Below are positions 24,779-38,002 of a stretch of DNA of 64,000 nt, piece by piece. The translations under genes were made by a program, and so were the position numbers. The notes beneath the pieces were generated by a model. It had not been told where the DNA came from. It worked only from the letters and a program-made list of their open reading frames with translations, and ran no database searches. The stretch is from Circinella umbellata (Eukaryota; Mucoromycota; Mucoromycetes; Mucorales; Lichtheimiaceae): assembly GCA_025093555.1 (NCBI GenBank), contig JAIWNF010000003.1, positions 930,001-994,000 of the forward strand, read 5' to 3'. Numbering within the stretch: the first letter of the stretch is position 1; every line of letters starts with the position of its first letter.

Positions 24779-25697
24779 ACTCAAACTTTTTTTGATAAGC
24801 ACAACAACAACAACAACAGCAACAAAAGATTTTTTTTAATTCCCCTTCTTGGATAATTTTACCATTATGGAAAAAAAATTAAAAAGAAAAAAAAACTCCT
24901 GCAAGTACATAAACACACCTGACCCCCTTTTTTTTATTATATACCTCTCTCTCCCTCTCTCTTTTTTTTATATACCCTCATCTATTCAACCCCCTTGCTT
25001 TTGATCAATGTTCTAACCTACCCACACACACACACATATATATATATATTATATCATTATAATTTATATGCATCTTGCTGTCATGGGCAACCATGTAAGA
25101 TGAAGTTGCATTTTTTATAACCTCATTTCCACATATAAAGCAATTTATTCATTACAGCTCTTGGCAAAAATAAGGGCGATTATTATTAACAACATTTTAT
25201 TACCAATATTTTCATCATTATCATTCATTACTATTATCACAAGTAATTAATTTACTTTTCTTTAAAAAAAAAATCACCTCACTTTTTTTTTGTTCTTTTT
25301 ATACGTAACAACAAACAAAAAAGAAGTACATACTACATTCTTATTCTGATACACTATTTGTAAAATATTACATATGATACCTGGTACATATAAATAAAAT
25401 ATTATCATTATTAATTTTTAATATAATAAATATCTTTTGTTATGTCTCCTATTAAAGAAAAATTAATATTAACACTATACTTAAAACTTCTTGGCATGCA
25501 TTTGATAAGTAGAGTGTTGTCATAAGTATTGTTTTTTACTTGGTGAGAGTTAATGCAAATGACTTTTAATCATCCTCCCCCTCTCTTTCGGAGCTTACAA
25601 GTCATTCGCATAATTTTTTTTTCTTTTTTGGGTAATAACTCAGAATTACGTGTAAGAAAGAGAGCCTTTTTAATTTCTTCTTTGAAAAGGTTATATA
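24779..25697. other. Intergenic, small-protein 3' region and SEC12 promoter
   Basis: Holds a (CAA)n run near 24802-24825, CT-rich and (CA)n/(TA)n microsatellites at 24945-25050, and the promoter of the SEC12 gene. An open frame at 25553-25756 overlaps the SEC12 start in another frame and is not believed. Confidence 0.5.
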
Positions 25698-27309
25698 ATG
25701 AAGACATTTATAAAAAAAGTCGATTTTCCAGTTTACGGTTTAGATTTCACTTTTGATGATCGTATTGTTGCTGTTGGTGGTGGAGGAACAGGGAAATCAG
25801 GAGTAAAGAATAAATTGGTAATTGAATCACACCATCTTTTATTATTATCATTATTTTTATTATTACATAAAATATTTATATATTTAATTAGGTTGCATTT
25901 CCTGTTAATGATGAAGAAAAAATAACATTGGAATTACCTGATCAAAAAGATTGTCCAATGTCAGTTTCTTGTCATCCCAAGGTAAATTTCTATTTAATTA
26001 TCAACTAAAAATATATATTTATATTATCTTTTTTTTTATATTAGTTACCTTTATTTGCAACTGGTATTAATGATGAAGCTAACGTAATCGAACGTGGAGA
26101 AAATCAATCATGTCATGTTTATGAACTTGGGCCAAGGTATGTTATAATGATTTAAGAGAGAGATGAAAGGAAGGAAAAAAAAAGGTACATACGTATTATT
26201 AATAATAATTACTATAATGATAACAGCACAATAACACCAGTTAATAAAACATCTGCAAGTACAACTCGGAACATAGATGAATATCAGGTGGGTATATAGT
26301 TATTACTATTATTATTATCTACTATAATATTTTGGATGTATAATTAAATTAACGATTTCATCATTTAAAAGAAAGTGACCCGATTTAGTCGTTCTGGAAA
26401 ATATCTTGTTACTGGATTTACGGATGGAAAAGTGACAGTATTAAAAATGCCTGATTTAAAGTTAGCATTCCCACCTTTGCGATTTAATGAGGTTCAAGAT
26501 GTAGATGTGGATATTGAAGAGGAATATTTAGCTGTAGCCACTCCCAAGGCATTAATCATTTTATCTTTAGAAGATGGAGCTATTACTCAAGTTATTGATA
26601 GTCCAAAATTGAACAAAAAGACGGAATGTGAATTTCGTTCTTGTCGATATTCTTCTAAAGATAGATTATATGCAGTGGTTAATCCAAAATCCAGAGCACA
26701 TGGATTTATATGTGTATGGGAATTAAGAAAGAATAAACAACGACGTTATCCTGTGACTCAAGTGAAAACATCAAGTGTTTGTCGTAAAAGTATTACTAGT
26801 TTTAGTGTGAATCCTACTGGTGATTTACTGGCTTATGCATCTACTGATCTGAGTATTGGTTTAATTGATGCAAAAACTTTAACAGTAAAGTATTATATAT
26901 TTATATTTATTTCATTTTTTAATATTATTATCCTGTTAACTTACAATATATAATAACAATTTCTATATAATTATTAGCCTATTATACAAGTACAAAAAGC
27001 GCATGGCTTTGCTATCACAAGTTTAGCATTTAGTCAGTCAGGCAAATATTTGGCTAGTGCAGGTGCTGATACAAGATGTAGGATTATGTTACTTCCTGAT
27101 AATGTAAAATCTTTGAGTGGTGGTTCTGGTAAATATTTACAATAATAATAATAATAATAATAATAGTACTATAATATGGATATTTTAGGATTATTAATAA
27201 CATTTTGTTCTTTCTTTTTCTTTTAGTGATAGCATCACTATTTTATGCTATTGGCTGTGTTTTCTTATTAGCATTATTAGCATATGTGATTCCACAAATG
27301 AAGTTTTAA
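25698..27309 (+). CDS. SEC12: Sec12/PREB-like guanine nucleotide exchange factor for Sar1
   Basis: Seven exons (25698-25817, 25892-25981, 26045-26136, 26227-26287, 26372-26884, 26978-27128, 27227-27309) give 369 residues. It is a WD40 beta-propeller with a C-terminal membrane anchor (SLFYAIGCVFLLALLAYVIP). The signature is the N-terminal loop VGGGGTGKSGVKN, which in yeast Sec12 binds potassium and contacts Sar1. Later blades include RFSRSGKYLVTGFTDGKV and AFSQSGKYLASAGADTR. The protein loads GTP onto Sar1 at the ER and so starts COPII vesicle formation. The lumenal tail is very short (QMKF), unlike the long lumenal domain of budding yeast Sec12 and more like animal PREB. Some fungal Sec12 proteins are longer, so the size is at the low end. 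Confidence 0.9.
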
Positions 27310-28329
27310 TAATGTTAATATAATAATAATAATAATATACTGTTAATATTTCTTCATTATCCTATTACCTGTTATATACTATCTCCTTCTTACCCTCTTC
27401 ATTTACTCACAATAAGCTTATAAATATATCTTTTTGTCATTGACATTTATATTATAGTATTAGGGAAATAAAGTTCTAATAACTATTCTCGTTTATACAT
27501 AGTAACATAGTACGCAGTATGCATCCATTTTTACTTTTTGGTTCAAAAAGGTTTTAAAGGTTGCTATATTATGTATTAATCAACTGCAAGCTCTTTTTTT
27601 TATCTTCAAAAGAAGAAACAAGATGTCATTGAAACATAACAATGTTGATGGATCATTATATATCAATCAGCATATAGAAAGAAAAATTAGTGACAAATGT
27701 AACCTTGTTTCTCTGTGTAGAGTAGGTACTTTTATTAATGATATCAACTCTTTATTTCTAACTGAAGTATATATATATATATGAGGAATAGTATTAGTCA
27801 TGGGAAAACTTGTACAATAAGAAAACAAAATATCGACCACATAAATAAAATCACACTTTCCAAGTATATCGTTAAAGTTATTTATATATTCTATCCTTAT
27901 CTAAATATATACCTGTTAACATATTCAAAAAAGAAATAAATACTTATCCAATGTCCTGCAGGTGGAAGTTTCGAAATCAAATGAACGATCTTTATACCAA
28001 TTCTTCAATGCTTTCAATTATCATATCATATAAAATATAATGTTCATTTTAAAGTGTATATATAGATAGTTTGATTTGTCCACCACTAAGAATAATAATT
28101 GCTATCAAAACGGAAAATCCATAAAAATATAGATCTAGTAAATAATACTAAAGAGTTTATATTATAATTATAATTGTTATTAATATTAACACTGTCTACT
28201 GATTACTTTAATAATAAACCAATATATATATATATCTATACATAGAAAAAGAAATGAATGAAAAATTTTATGGATTGAGGGAGAATGATGATATATTACA
28301 TGATCTACATGTTACTTCTTTTTCTTTCT
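27310..28329. other. Convergent intergenic region, SEC12 and EFM7
   Basis: About 1 kb between two convergent genes. It contains AT-rich sequence and short (TA)n runs near 27768 and 28220. No gene seen. Confidence 0.55.
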
Positions 28330-29375
28330 TTATGGAAGACATAATTGCCAACCATGAATAGTTGAACGAACTTGTACATCTCCAGGATCCTCTTCAAACA
28401 TAACATTCATTTTTTCTTGTAAGAAATGATCAGCTTCAAATCCATATCCTAATAAATCTCGATCATCTGGATCCGCACTAGGATCATAAGGTCGTTGAGC
28501 GATACTAAAGAATTCAACATCTTTATGTGCAAGATGAGGTCGATGATGCGTGTAAAATACATAAACTCGTCCAGTCTTAGGTGTCAATAGTTCACGACAT
28601 GTTTTTAACATTGCATGGTGCTGTGAATGATTAAATACAAGATCACTCAAGATAATAACGTCGTATGTCGTTTTAGGTTCAATGGCTTTACGTAATTCTG
28701 TTGTTGATGTTCCCCAAACGTATCCCTTCATTGAGATATTATTTATGGTAAGCTCATATGTAAAAGTAGATTCTATTATAATAGTACATATATTAATATT
28801 TACCTGAACATTCACATTTTCACCTAAATGGTTCATATCAACATTATGCTGAATATTTTCAATCAATTCTTTATCTGGATAATCTGTAATCACTACTTTG
28901 GATGCTCCATTTGCAGCTGCAATCAAACTGGGTAATGCTCCACCAGCACCCAATTCAAGGATAGTTTTATTCTGACAAATCTCTGGATTCTTATCAAAAA
29001 ATGATGCAAATACTTTTGATGCGTTCCATAAATGATGTGCCCATAATGGATGTGATCCAACCAGTCGAATATTTAATGTCTTTGGTTCACTATCTGTTTA
29101 AAATAAATAAATAAATAAATATTTTTATATACTATTTAAAATCACTGTTCTAAATCGTTTTCAAGTTCACATTGACCATGATAACAAAAGACATATAAAC
29201 TCACGTTCTTTTTCACGAGTATAAACTTCACAAGTTGGTTCTGGTACTTGATATTCTTCTTCTTCTTCCTAAATAAAATAATAGTAATATAAGAATCCTA
29301 TACAATGGAGGTTCAATGTCAAAAATATATATTTACACCAAAGAGATCTCCTGCAAAACTTTCATCGCTTGACAT
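28330..29375 (-). CDS. EFM7: Protein N-terminal and lysine methyltransferase EFM7
   Basis: Four exons (29337-29375, 29205-29268, 28804-29093, 28330-28725) give 262 residues. It is a seven-beta-strand methyltransferase of the METTL21/Efm family. Features in order: acidic N-terminus (MSSDESFAGDLFGEEEEEY), LVGSHPLWAHHLWNA, the SAM-binding glycine motif ILELGAGGALPSL with VVITDYPD (acidic ribose contact), then DVIILSDLVFNHSQHHAML and FYTHHRPH. These last motifs are typical of Efm7 (formerly Nnt1), which in yeast methylates the N-terminal Gly and Lys2 of elongation factor eEF1A. Length and motifs are normal. It shares a 199-base divergent promoter with the RBM25-like gene. Confidence 0.88.
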
Positions 29376-29574
29376 TGTTGATTATGTTGTCAAGAGTAAA
29401 TGTGAAAAAATCAAAAAATAAAGAGAGAGGATAACTAAAAAAAAAAAAAAAGTGATAGGCAGAGTCACATACAACTAAATAAGTTTAAACTGACTTGTAA
29501 AATTCAAAAAGCTGCGTGTTTCCTTTTCTACTTTTCTTTTCCCCTCCTCATTTGAATTATATATATTTATATAC
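29376..29574. promoter_or_regulatory. Compact bidirectional promoter EFM7 / RBM25
   Basis: Only 199 bases separate two divergent start codons (29375 and 29575). The region has an A-run at 29440-29450 and a CT-rich tract near 29520-29545 before the rightward gene. Shared control is inferred from the spacing. Confidence 0.45.
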
Positions 29575-32150
29575 ATGGATCCTTACCGACCTAGACCTTA
29601 TGGAGGTATGAAATGGAAAGATCGTATACGATCTATTGCTTTTAATTATATTTTATAGAATAGAAATAGAGGATGAAATCATTGAACTAAAGAAATTAAT
29701 TAAATTAGGCTATAGACCTCGACCCCAGTATGGTGGTTATGGTAGAGGAGGAGGATTTCGTCCAAATTATATTCCAGGTCGACCTCCTATGCATCATCCA
29801 ATGTCTTTAAATTCAACTGGACGTCCACCTCCCATGGGAAATAGACATTTGGCTACATCTAATGCAGCTAATGCTGAAGCTGAAGGAAAGTTAACGACTT
29901 TATTCGTTGGTGGTATAGCCCCAGGAATTAATGATGCATGTATAGAGAAACTTTTAAAGGTACGCTATATATATATAACTTGATCATATATATTACTATT
30001 TCTATCTATTTTTTAATGTATCTAAATATAAACTCTTAAATCTATTCATATAGGCAGCCGGTAATGTCAAAAGTTGGAAAAGAATGAAAGATACACAAGG
30101 TAGTCCAAAAGGATTTGGATTTGTTGAATATGAAGATCCAGATAGTGTATTACGCGCTTTACGCGTATTAGGAGGAGAAAATGATACTCATCAAGGATTA
30201 ACTTTGACTGCTATGGATGGAAGTGGAACGGAAAAAAAATTAATTGTAAGTGTTTATTCTTTTTCTTTTAGTATGCAAGATATATTAAAAAAAATTATAT
30301 AATCTACTATTACTAGGTTAAAGCCGATGATAATGTTCGTAATTACCTTCAACAACATCAATCAATACATTCTCAACAAGAAATAGAAGCAAAAGACAAA
30401 GAATCTCTCACAAAAATCTATTCTTATGTGGATTCGATTAATCGGGGGCAAGAGCCTACTGATGAAGCCACTGGTGAAGATACCTTGATGCCCGATGTAA
30501 AAGATAATAAAAATAATGACGATGAACAACAACAACAACAATCAAAACAAGATGACGCTAATGATAATAATGAACAAACAGACGATAATGATTTTATTAA
30601 TAAAGAATTAGCCTTTTTTAAAGAACGTGCAGCACAAAGAGATCAAGAAAAACAACGGATACGGGAAGAACGTCGAGACGAACGTCGAGACGAACGTGAT
30701 CGTACACGATCTCCATCACGAAGAAGAAGACGAACAAGTGAAGACAATAATCGTCGATCGAATGATGATTTCGTACGAGGACCTTCAGAACATATGAGTC
30801 AAACACAAGAAGAAATGGAAATGGATGATGAAGAATTGGAGCGAAGGAGAGAAGAAAAACATGAAAAGGATGTTGAAATTGCTTTTCGACAAAGAGAACG
30901 ACGATTGGAAGGACGTGAAATTTCAAGATTACGTAATTATGAACGTGATTTACAACGATTAAAAGATGCAGAAAAACAACAAGAAAAAGATAAAGAGTAT
31001 TGGGCTGCACGATTAGCGGAATGGGATGATGATGTTGAAATTGAACGTGGAGAAGAAGCATTTTATAGTAATCGGTAATGATATATATATAATTATTTTG
31101 TTTGAGTGAGAAAGGAAGGAGGGAGGGAGAGGGATAAAAAAATGATGTATTAATTAGAATTTGAAAATATAAACTTTTATTTTAGATCTCGATGGCGTCG
31201 ACATAGAGAAGCTATTAGAAGAAGAGAAGATGAACGAGATGAAGAAGATAGACGACTTGAAGAACAAGAAATTGAGGATGAACGAAAACGTATTGAACAA
31301 AAAGAACGATTGATTCGACAAAAGGAAGAGGAAGAAGAACGTATACGAGAAGCAGAAGCAAAGAAAAAAGAAGAAGCGCCAAGGATAGCAATAAAACCAA
31401 CAAAAATTAGCTTCAATGCACCCATCAAACGACATACAGTTATGGGCGGTGGTGACGAAGATGATGAGGATGAAAGTGCTCGTAAACGACGTGTGTTGGT
31501 ACCATTGGATTATGGAGATGATGAAATGATGTTGGATCACAATGAAACATCAGAAACTAGTGCTACTACATCATCAGAAATGGATCCTGAAGAACGTGTT
31601 AAAAAAGTCAAAGAACTTATTGATTCTATACCTAGCTCAGAGCAAGAATTATGGAACTGGAATGTCAAATGGGATCAAGTAGATGAGGTAAAGTCTATAT
31701 AATTTGGTTGTCATGGTTTTTTCTTAATTTTGAGGTGGGGTTGTTATGGGTTGTTGCTATAGAAATGATTGATTAATTCATACACACACTCTATCTTTAT
31801 ATATACGATTTTATTTTTCTAGGAATTGCTTGATGAAAAACTGAAACCATTTATTTCGAAAAAGATCGTTGAAATTGTTGGAGCAGAGGATGATGAGTTT
31901 GTTGGTTTCATCTTAGACTTTGTACGACGACAACAAACACCAAATTCTCTTGTTCAAGAATTGGAAATGGTAAAAAAAAAAGTTACTTTTTTTTTCTATT
32001 GATTACATATGAAATTATGTTATTAATTATTCATATACATGATATTTATATATATATATATAGACCTTGGATGCCGAAGCACTTGTTTTTGTGATGAAAC
32101 TATGGAGAGCGTTGATTTTTGAAACCGAACGAAAAGCAGCTAAATTGTGA
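29575..32150 (+). CDS. RBM25: RNA-binding protein 25-like splicing factor (RRM + PWI)
   Basis: Seven exons (29575-29605, 29709-29959, 30054-30245, 30317-31074, 31186-31687, 31823-31969, 32064-32150) encode 655 residues. A Gly/Arg/Pro-rich N-terminus leads into one RRM (TLFVGGIAPG as RNP2; KGFGFVEYED as RNP1). The middle is a long charged region rich in Arg/Glu/Asp with DERRDERDRTRSPSRRRRR and coiled-coil EER repeats. The C-terminus is a PWI domain (QELWNWNVKW...LVQELEMTLDAEALVFVMKLWRAL). This order is that of animal RBM25, a U1 snRNP-associated regulator of 5' splice-site choice. Exon 2 carries poly-Asp/Gln/Asn tracts after the RRM. The first exon has only 31 bases and codes MDPYRPRPYG, repeated as YRPRPQYGG in exon 2. 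Confidence 0.9.
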
Positions 32151-32278
32151 AAATATAAAAAATATAAAAATATAAAAACAAATAAAACACTGGGGCTACA
32201 TTTCTTCCTTCGACCCTTCAAATCCAATTTTGTTTTCTTTTTTTTTTTTGCTTCTATATATTTATTATATACACTGAC

Positions 32279-33770
32279 ATGACAGTAATATTATCTACAC
32301 CTACACCCATAAAAACAATAGGTTTAATATTTAATCCATCAAAAATAAAACAGTTACGCCTAGATAGAGCAAAAGAATATGCCAGGTAAACAGTACCCTG
32401 ATTTTTTTTATATCTACTTGATCGCTAGAACAATGTCATAAACATTCGACTCTTAATTATTATTTTTTAATTTGCTCAACATTTAAAAGGCACTGTGGTT
32501 TAAATTTTGTATTCATTGATCTTGAACGATCTATTGAAGAACAAATGCCATTTGATTTAATCGTACATAAAATGTCAGATACTCATGGTAAAATGCTAAA
32601 TGGGGATGTTAATGAAAAACTTAAATTTGAACGGTTTCTGGTATGTCGTTTTCACAATGTTGAGAGGAAAGGAGGAAAGAGAGAGAGAGTGTGTGTATGT
32701 GTGTGTGTGACTTTTGCATAGCTATATATATACATATATAAATATATATTGTTTGTGGGTTGAGCTACTAAAATAAAATAAAAATATTAGAATTTCTGTA
32801 CGAAACATCCTCATATTAAAATACTTGATCCGTGGGAAAATGTTGAAGTTTTGTTGGATAGAAAAAGTACATATGAAATGTGTGTTCATGCTTCTGAAAC
32901 AACAATTGTTAAGAATTTATTTCATGTACCAAAAAGTGTGTTCCTGAATAATAATCAAGATCATATAAAAAATATTAACATCTCATTCCCTGTAATTTTT
33001 TCTTTTTTCTTTTTCTTTTGATATTATATCAATGATATGAAAATGTATACTCATATATATATAATATATATAGGCTATCTGTAAACGACAAAAAGCATGT
33101 GGTACGGGTGAGTCACATCTTATGGTTCTTGTTCCTTCAAAAGATTATTTGGGAGAATTACAACAACATTTTGAACCTAATGAACCGGTGATTTTCCAAG
33201 AGTTTATTGAACATGATGGTGTTCTTATTAAAGTTTATTTTGCCGATGGACAATTATTTACGTTTACTCGACCTTCATTTAAAAACAAATTTAATTCAAT
33301 TGTTGCATTCAATAGTCAAAAGATGCCTAAATCATTTGATAATAATAAAACATCAACTTTAATATCGTCCGTTATTAATACGGATATATCAATGATGAAA
33401 AATCAAGTGAGTCATGATCGATTACAAAATATAGCCAATCATTTACAAAACCAATTAGTAAGTTTAATATTTTTTTTAAAAAAAACAAGTTGTCAGTTCA
33501 AATGTAAAGAAACTTACTTTATATGATTTAGGGAGTCACTATGTTTGGATTTGATGTAATTATAAAGTCTGGATCAATAAATACATATTATGTAATTGAT
33601 GTAAATTATTTTCCTAGTAAGTAATTATAATTATTATTATTATTATAAACTTTACATTATTATTATTATTATTAACACATTATTTGTTTTCTGTTTAATA
33701 AGGTTTTAAAGAAGTAGATGATTTTCATATATTATTTACAAATATCTTAAATCAACATGTTACTCCATAG
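32279..33770 (+). CDS. ITPK1: Inositol 1,3,4-trisphosphate 5/6-kinase-like ATP-grasp enzyme
   Basis: Six exons (32279-32385, 32490-32640, 32791-32991, 33074-33457, 33532-33616, 33703-33770) give 331 residues. Recognisable ITPK blocks are GLIFNPSKIKQLRLDRAKEY near the start, DLIVHKMSD, ILDPWENVEVLLDRKSTYE, RQKACGTGESHLMVLV (ATP-binding loop), PVIFQEFIEHDGVLIKVYF, TRPSFKN, and MFGFDVI...YVIDVNYFPSF (metal-binding Asp/Asn). The family phosphorylates inositol polyphosphates at the 5 or 6 position with ATP on the way to higher inositol phosphates. The enzyme is common in plants and animals but missing from many yeasts, which use other kinases (general knowledge). Its start lies 128 bases after the RBM25-like stop on the same strand. 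Confidence 0.85.
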
Positions 33771-34031
33771 ACGCCAAATAAGAAATATACTCCGATGGGA
33801 TTTTATTTTTTTGTATATTATTTCCAACCCTTTTTTTTTTTTTTGCTAAAAAAGTAACCCCCCCAACCCATCATTTTTTACACTTTATAATAATATCAGT
33901 CAGCTTTTTATTTTTCTTTCTATTTCTTTCTTCCTTTTCTTTTCTATACATAATATAATCATATATATATTTACATATATTTTTACATTTATACATACTT
34001 TTTTTATTTGCTTCAATTCAAAGTTTATACT

Positions 34032-35539
34032 ATGCCTCCATCATCCGGTCTACATTTAATATCAGAAAAACAACGCAACCCTACTCATTCTACGACAACA
34101 GATGCATCAAACGTTCATGGTTGGTTGATGGGTGTACCTCCTCCATTTCCCGAGAAGGACGATAGTGATTATGACGACAATGATAATAATAACACTATAC
34201 AAACTGACTTTAGGTAATAATAATAACAGATAGTTTCTTTTAGACGGAAAAAACAATAAATAATACTATTTCCTAATAGTAAATAAATAAATGGGATATG
34301 TAGAAAAATCAAAGGTCGACCTCTTTCAATATCATCGATTAGTTCAGAAGACAGTGTAAATTTGGATGAATTGATTAAAGCCAATTATACTTCGGATATG
34401 GATGATGAAACAAGTCTTCCAGACTTAGCTGGTCTTGAGCTTGATGATTCAGATGAAGAGTTTTGGAAAATGGATGAGGTATTTTATTTTATTTTTCTTT
34501 AATTGGGGTTTTATCATTATCATAATTAATCTAAAAACGCGTGATTGGAATATTATTTTAGTCATCTATTGCATCACATCATAAACTGACTCCACCCATG
34601 AAAACTATACCATCAAGGATACTATCACCTACACCATCTATTAATTTTCGTCATCGTTCGGATAGTCTAAGTAGTGACAACAGTTTGACTTCTCAATCCA
34701 CTGTAACATATAGAACAACACCTATAATGCATTCATCAACATCTACTTCAACTGTAACTTCAGTATCTACAGCAACAAATAACACGACATCATCATCTAC
34801 TATTATTAGTAATAACAATAAGCAGCATCATAATTATCATCATCTTTCACCTCAACAACATAAACAACAATCATCACCACCATCTACTTTGGGTCGTTTT
34901 CCTACACCAGCACAAAGTCGTTCATTTAATACTTCATCAACTTCTAACAACAACAACAGTCATAGTAACAATAATAATAATAATAATAATAATCACGAAT
35001 TACCTTCTCGTTCTGGATCAAGGATAGGCATGACTCCTTCTAGACTAGCAAAACGAGCTTCACATATACCAGCACCATCAAGTTCACGTATAGCAACACC
35101 TAACCCGCAACGAACATTATCAACACGGTCAAGTAGTAGTAGTACTGGAAGTGGATTAGGAAGATTCAATAGCACAACAGCAGGATCAAATAACCATAAC
35201 AACAGTGGTACGACGCGTGACGGTAGTTTATCATTAGGAAGAGCAAGTAGTCGTTTAAGTAGTCGCGCAAGTCATATTCCATCTACAGCAACTTCCCGTG
35301 CAAGTCATATCCCATCTACAGCAACTTCCCGTGCAAGATCACCACTTTTTGGAAATACAGCAGGAAATAATGGTAGTAGTGGACAAAGACAAAGTATTTT
35401 TGGATTACAACAGCAACAACAAACTTTTTCTCGCCCAGCATCGCAACAAAGTAATCATAATATCATACCACGTTCAACTAAATCAACTACAAGAAGTGCA
35501 AGTCGAATTGGTATGACAAAAAGAACAGCATATTCTTAA
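34032..35539 (+). CDS. Ser/Asn-rich disordered protein with SxIP motifs (candidate +TIP)
   Basis: Three exons (34032-34213, 34304-34478, 34562-35539) give 444 residues. The N-terminus (SGLHLISEKQRNP, GWLMGVPPPFPEKDD) and an acidic middle (DMDDETSLPDLAGLELDDSDEEFWKMDE) are followed by a long basic, Ser/Thr/Asn-rich disordered tail. Three SHIP tetrapeptides occur: one in KRASHIPAPSSSR and two in a tandem 33-base repeat (35264-35329) reading RASHIPSTATS. S-x-I-P within basic, Ser/Pro-rich disorder is the known signal for binding EB1-type proteins at microtubule plus ends. SGSRIGMTPSR is echoed near the end by SASRIGMTKR. No folded domain is visible. The +TIP role is inferred from motif context. 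The reading frame is open over 978 bases of the last exon, so the gene is real. Confidence 0.7.
35264..35329 (+). repeat. Tandem 33-bp coding repeat (two copies)
   Basis: Two adjacent 33-base units (35264-35296 and 35297-35329) differ at two positions and encode RASHIPSTATS twice, adding one SxIP motif. Confidence 0.9.
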
Positions 35540-35675
35540 AATACTATTATAAATGTAATTATTACATATGAACATTTCATTCCTCTTTCTATCTCTCCCT
35601 TCCCTTCCCCCCCTTACATCCCCCCACCCCTTCTTATTTTCTCTTCATACTTCCCCTTTTTTATTATTATTTTTT

Positions 35676-35722
35676 CTTCGAACTTTATTTTTTTTTCTTC
35701 GAACTTTATTTTTTTTTCTTCC
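35676..35722. repeat. T-rich tandem repeat, unit about 21 bases
   Basis: Units starting CTTCGAACTTTA followed by a T-run are repeated about twice, then decay, downstream of the SxIP gene. Confidence 0.7.
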
Positions 35723-37597
35723 CTCTTCTTCTTTACATATATACGCACAGACAACATAATATATATATAATATATATATATTCATTTATATATAACTTTA
35801 GTGTAATAATTATAATTAGAATAATAATATTATATTACACAAAAATCTTTTTTTTTTGCATAACATATATAGTACCCAAAAAAAAAAATTCATTCTAAAC
35901 CGAGTATACAAAATCGTTTCTTATTTTTTCTTTACTCCTATTTTTAAATTTTAAGTTGTTCATTTACCAAACCAAGTAGTTTATCGCATTGACCATTAAC
36001 AATAATTGACTTCTAATTTATCTTTTTTAATTATTAATATTTATAATATGTACGTATAGTTTTCTTTTATTAAAAAATATATATTTGAGTTTAATTATAC
36101 GTATATTTTCTTTTTGCCCATCTGACAACATTTTATTTAAGAAAAAATACATACTGGGAGTTCATTTTTTTAATGATATATTTATAATTTATCTTTAACG
36201 ATTCTTAGATTGGAAGAACTCACCTTTACCGTTAATACATATCATTATTTTATTTTTACTTTGTAGACACAATAAGCATACATACATCTTTTCTTTTTGA
36301 TAGGTGACATTGAAAGATTTTTTCTTTTCTTTTCTTATATCTATGGATGGAATTATAATATAAAAATAGAAAAGCTGTTCCTGTACTTATCTGTTGTTGA
36401 AAAAAAAAAAAGCGATCATGCAGGTTTTTAATCTACGACTGGAAAGTGGTTTCATAGAATCAAACTTTTTTTTTTCAAGCTCATCATGTACTTAACGTAT
36501 ATCCATATCATCATATATAAACGTTTACACATTTTCCTCACAACGAAATCTTTATGAAAGTCTAAATGATATCAATGGGTTTACAACATGAAAAATTGAT
36601 AAATGACAGTTAGATATAGATATACTACGTATGTAACTATTACCGATCAAACTCAAATGTAGCCTGGTTGGGAGTACTTACCTAATTGTTATTTAGTATA
36701 CTTGATTCAAAAGAACTTATTAATTATTTCAACTAAAAGAGTACAATTGTTTTTATGTTATTTAAAGAGTAACTAGTGACTTTAATTTGAACGTTTGACA
36801 ATAAGAAGTTGTATAATAATACTCATGAGGCATTTTTATTTGCCATCAAATGAAAAAGAGCTATGTTATATATGGGAAAGCAACACACTGAATTATATAA
36901 ATATGAAAAGAAAAATTAAACAAATACGACATTGGTTGGTTGAAGAAGTGTAGCAGAAATATAATGAATCATAGACTTTTTCTTTAAATGTTATACTATC
37001 ATCTGCCAAAATACTAAATATAGAAATTTTCTTTGCTTTTGATTTTGATTTTTTTCTTTATGTATTCTCATATATAAGCAATAATAATTGTACGTTAAAA
37101 TGTATATGGCAATCATTTTCTTTTTATTGAATAAACAAACTACAAATGGTGTCAAAATAAGCTTCTTGAATCAATTTAATAGTTACAGGAGCTAATTTTA
37201 TCTATACGTAATGAATATTATATATTATTTAACATTATGAACTTCTATATTGAAGCGTTCCGTGTTATGTTAAGGAGCTTCATTATATGAAATTGATATG
37301 AAATATGTTAAAAAAATAGAATAACGGATATAATTAACTTAATAATTATATGAAATGGTATGTGGGAGTTCTAATATTCAGGAATTGTACGTCTGAATCC
37401 ACAAAAAGAGAGGTCTTAATAAAATTACCATGTAAAAGGAAATCAATTGAAAAGATTTATTTATACAGTAAAGGATAATTATTTAAAAGACACTCAGTAA
37501 ATTCAATAAAGAAAATAAAAGAGAAAAAGAACTGAAGAAAAGAATTTGAGAGTAGAAAAAGGTCGAGTATTTATACTATTTGCTTTTGTAAAAAAAA

Positions 37598-37680
37598 TAG
37601 TCAATAGCTTTTGTACGTAAGAATAATCAATAGCTTTTGTAAAAGATTACTAATGCTCTCGTAAAAAGAATCAATTGCGA
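37598..37680. repeat. Degenerate tandem repeat, unit about 30 bases
   Basis: CAATAGCTTTTGTA occurs twice, 30 bases apart, followed by more diverged units (AATGCTCTCGTAAAA, AATTGCGAAAAGA). Its function is unknown. Confidence 0.6.
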
Positions 37681-38002
37681 AAAGACTCAAAAGTGGGATC
37701 CAATCGAATGGCACAATAAATATTTATACTATAACAAGCTTTATGATGATAACATGTGACTATAATTGATAATAATAATGATAATGAAAAAGATAAAGAT
37801 AATAATAACGTTGTTTATAATGGGAAAAATACTAATATTACTAATGATATATATGAGGAAGAAATTGAAGAGTAACGGTAGGAGCGTTACAATATTTATT
37901 CGCCCCTAAAATATACAAGATATTTATATTTGTTGCTATTCTTCTAAGTGATTTTTCTTTCGCTGGTTATTGATTTGAGTGTTTTTTAACTATAAAAAAT
38001 AG

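Larger units (their letters stand above)
35540..38002. other. Intergenic with start of duplicated segment
   Basis: AT-rich, no gene seen. From about 36900 the sequence is homologous to sequence after 40550 (segmental duplication). A degenerate tandem repeat lies at 37598-37680 (unit with CAATAGCTTTTGTA). About 0.54 kb between 37.13 and 38.0 kb has no counterpart in the other copy. Confidence 0.5.

Noticed and set aside
30618..31540. Minus-strand open frames across the RBM25 charged region
   Set aside because: Low-complexity shadows of Glu/Arg codon runs.
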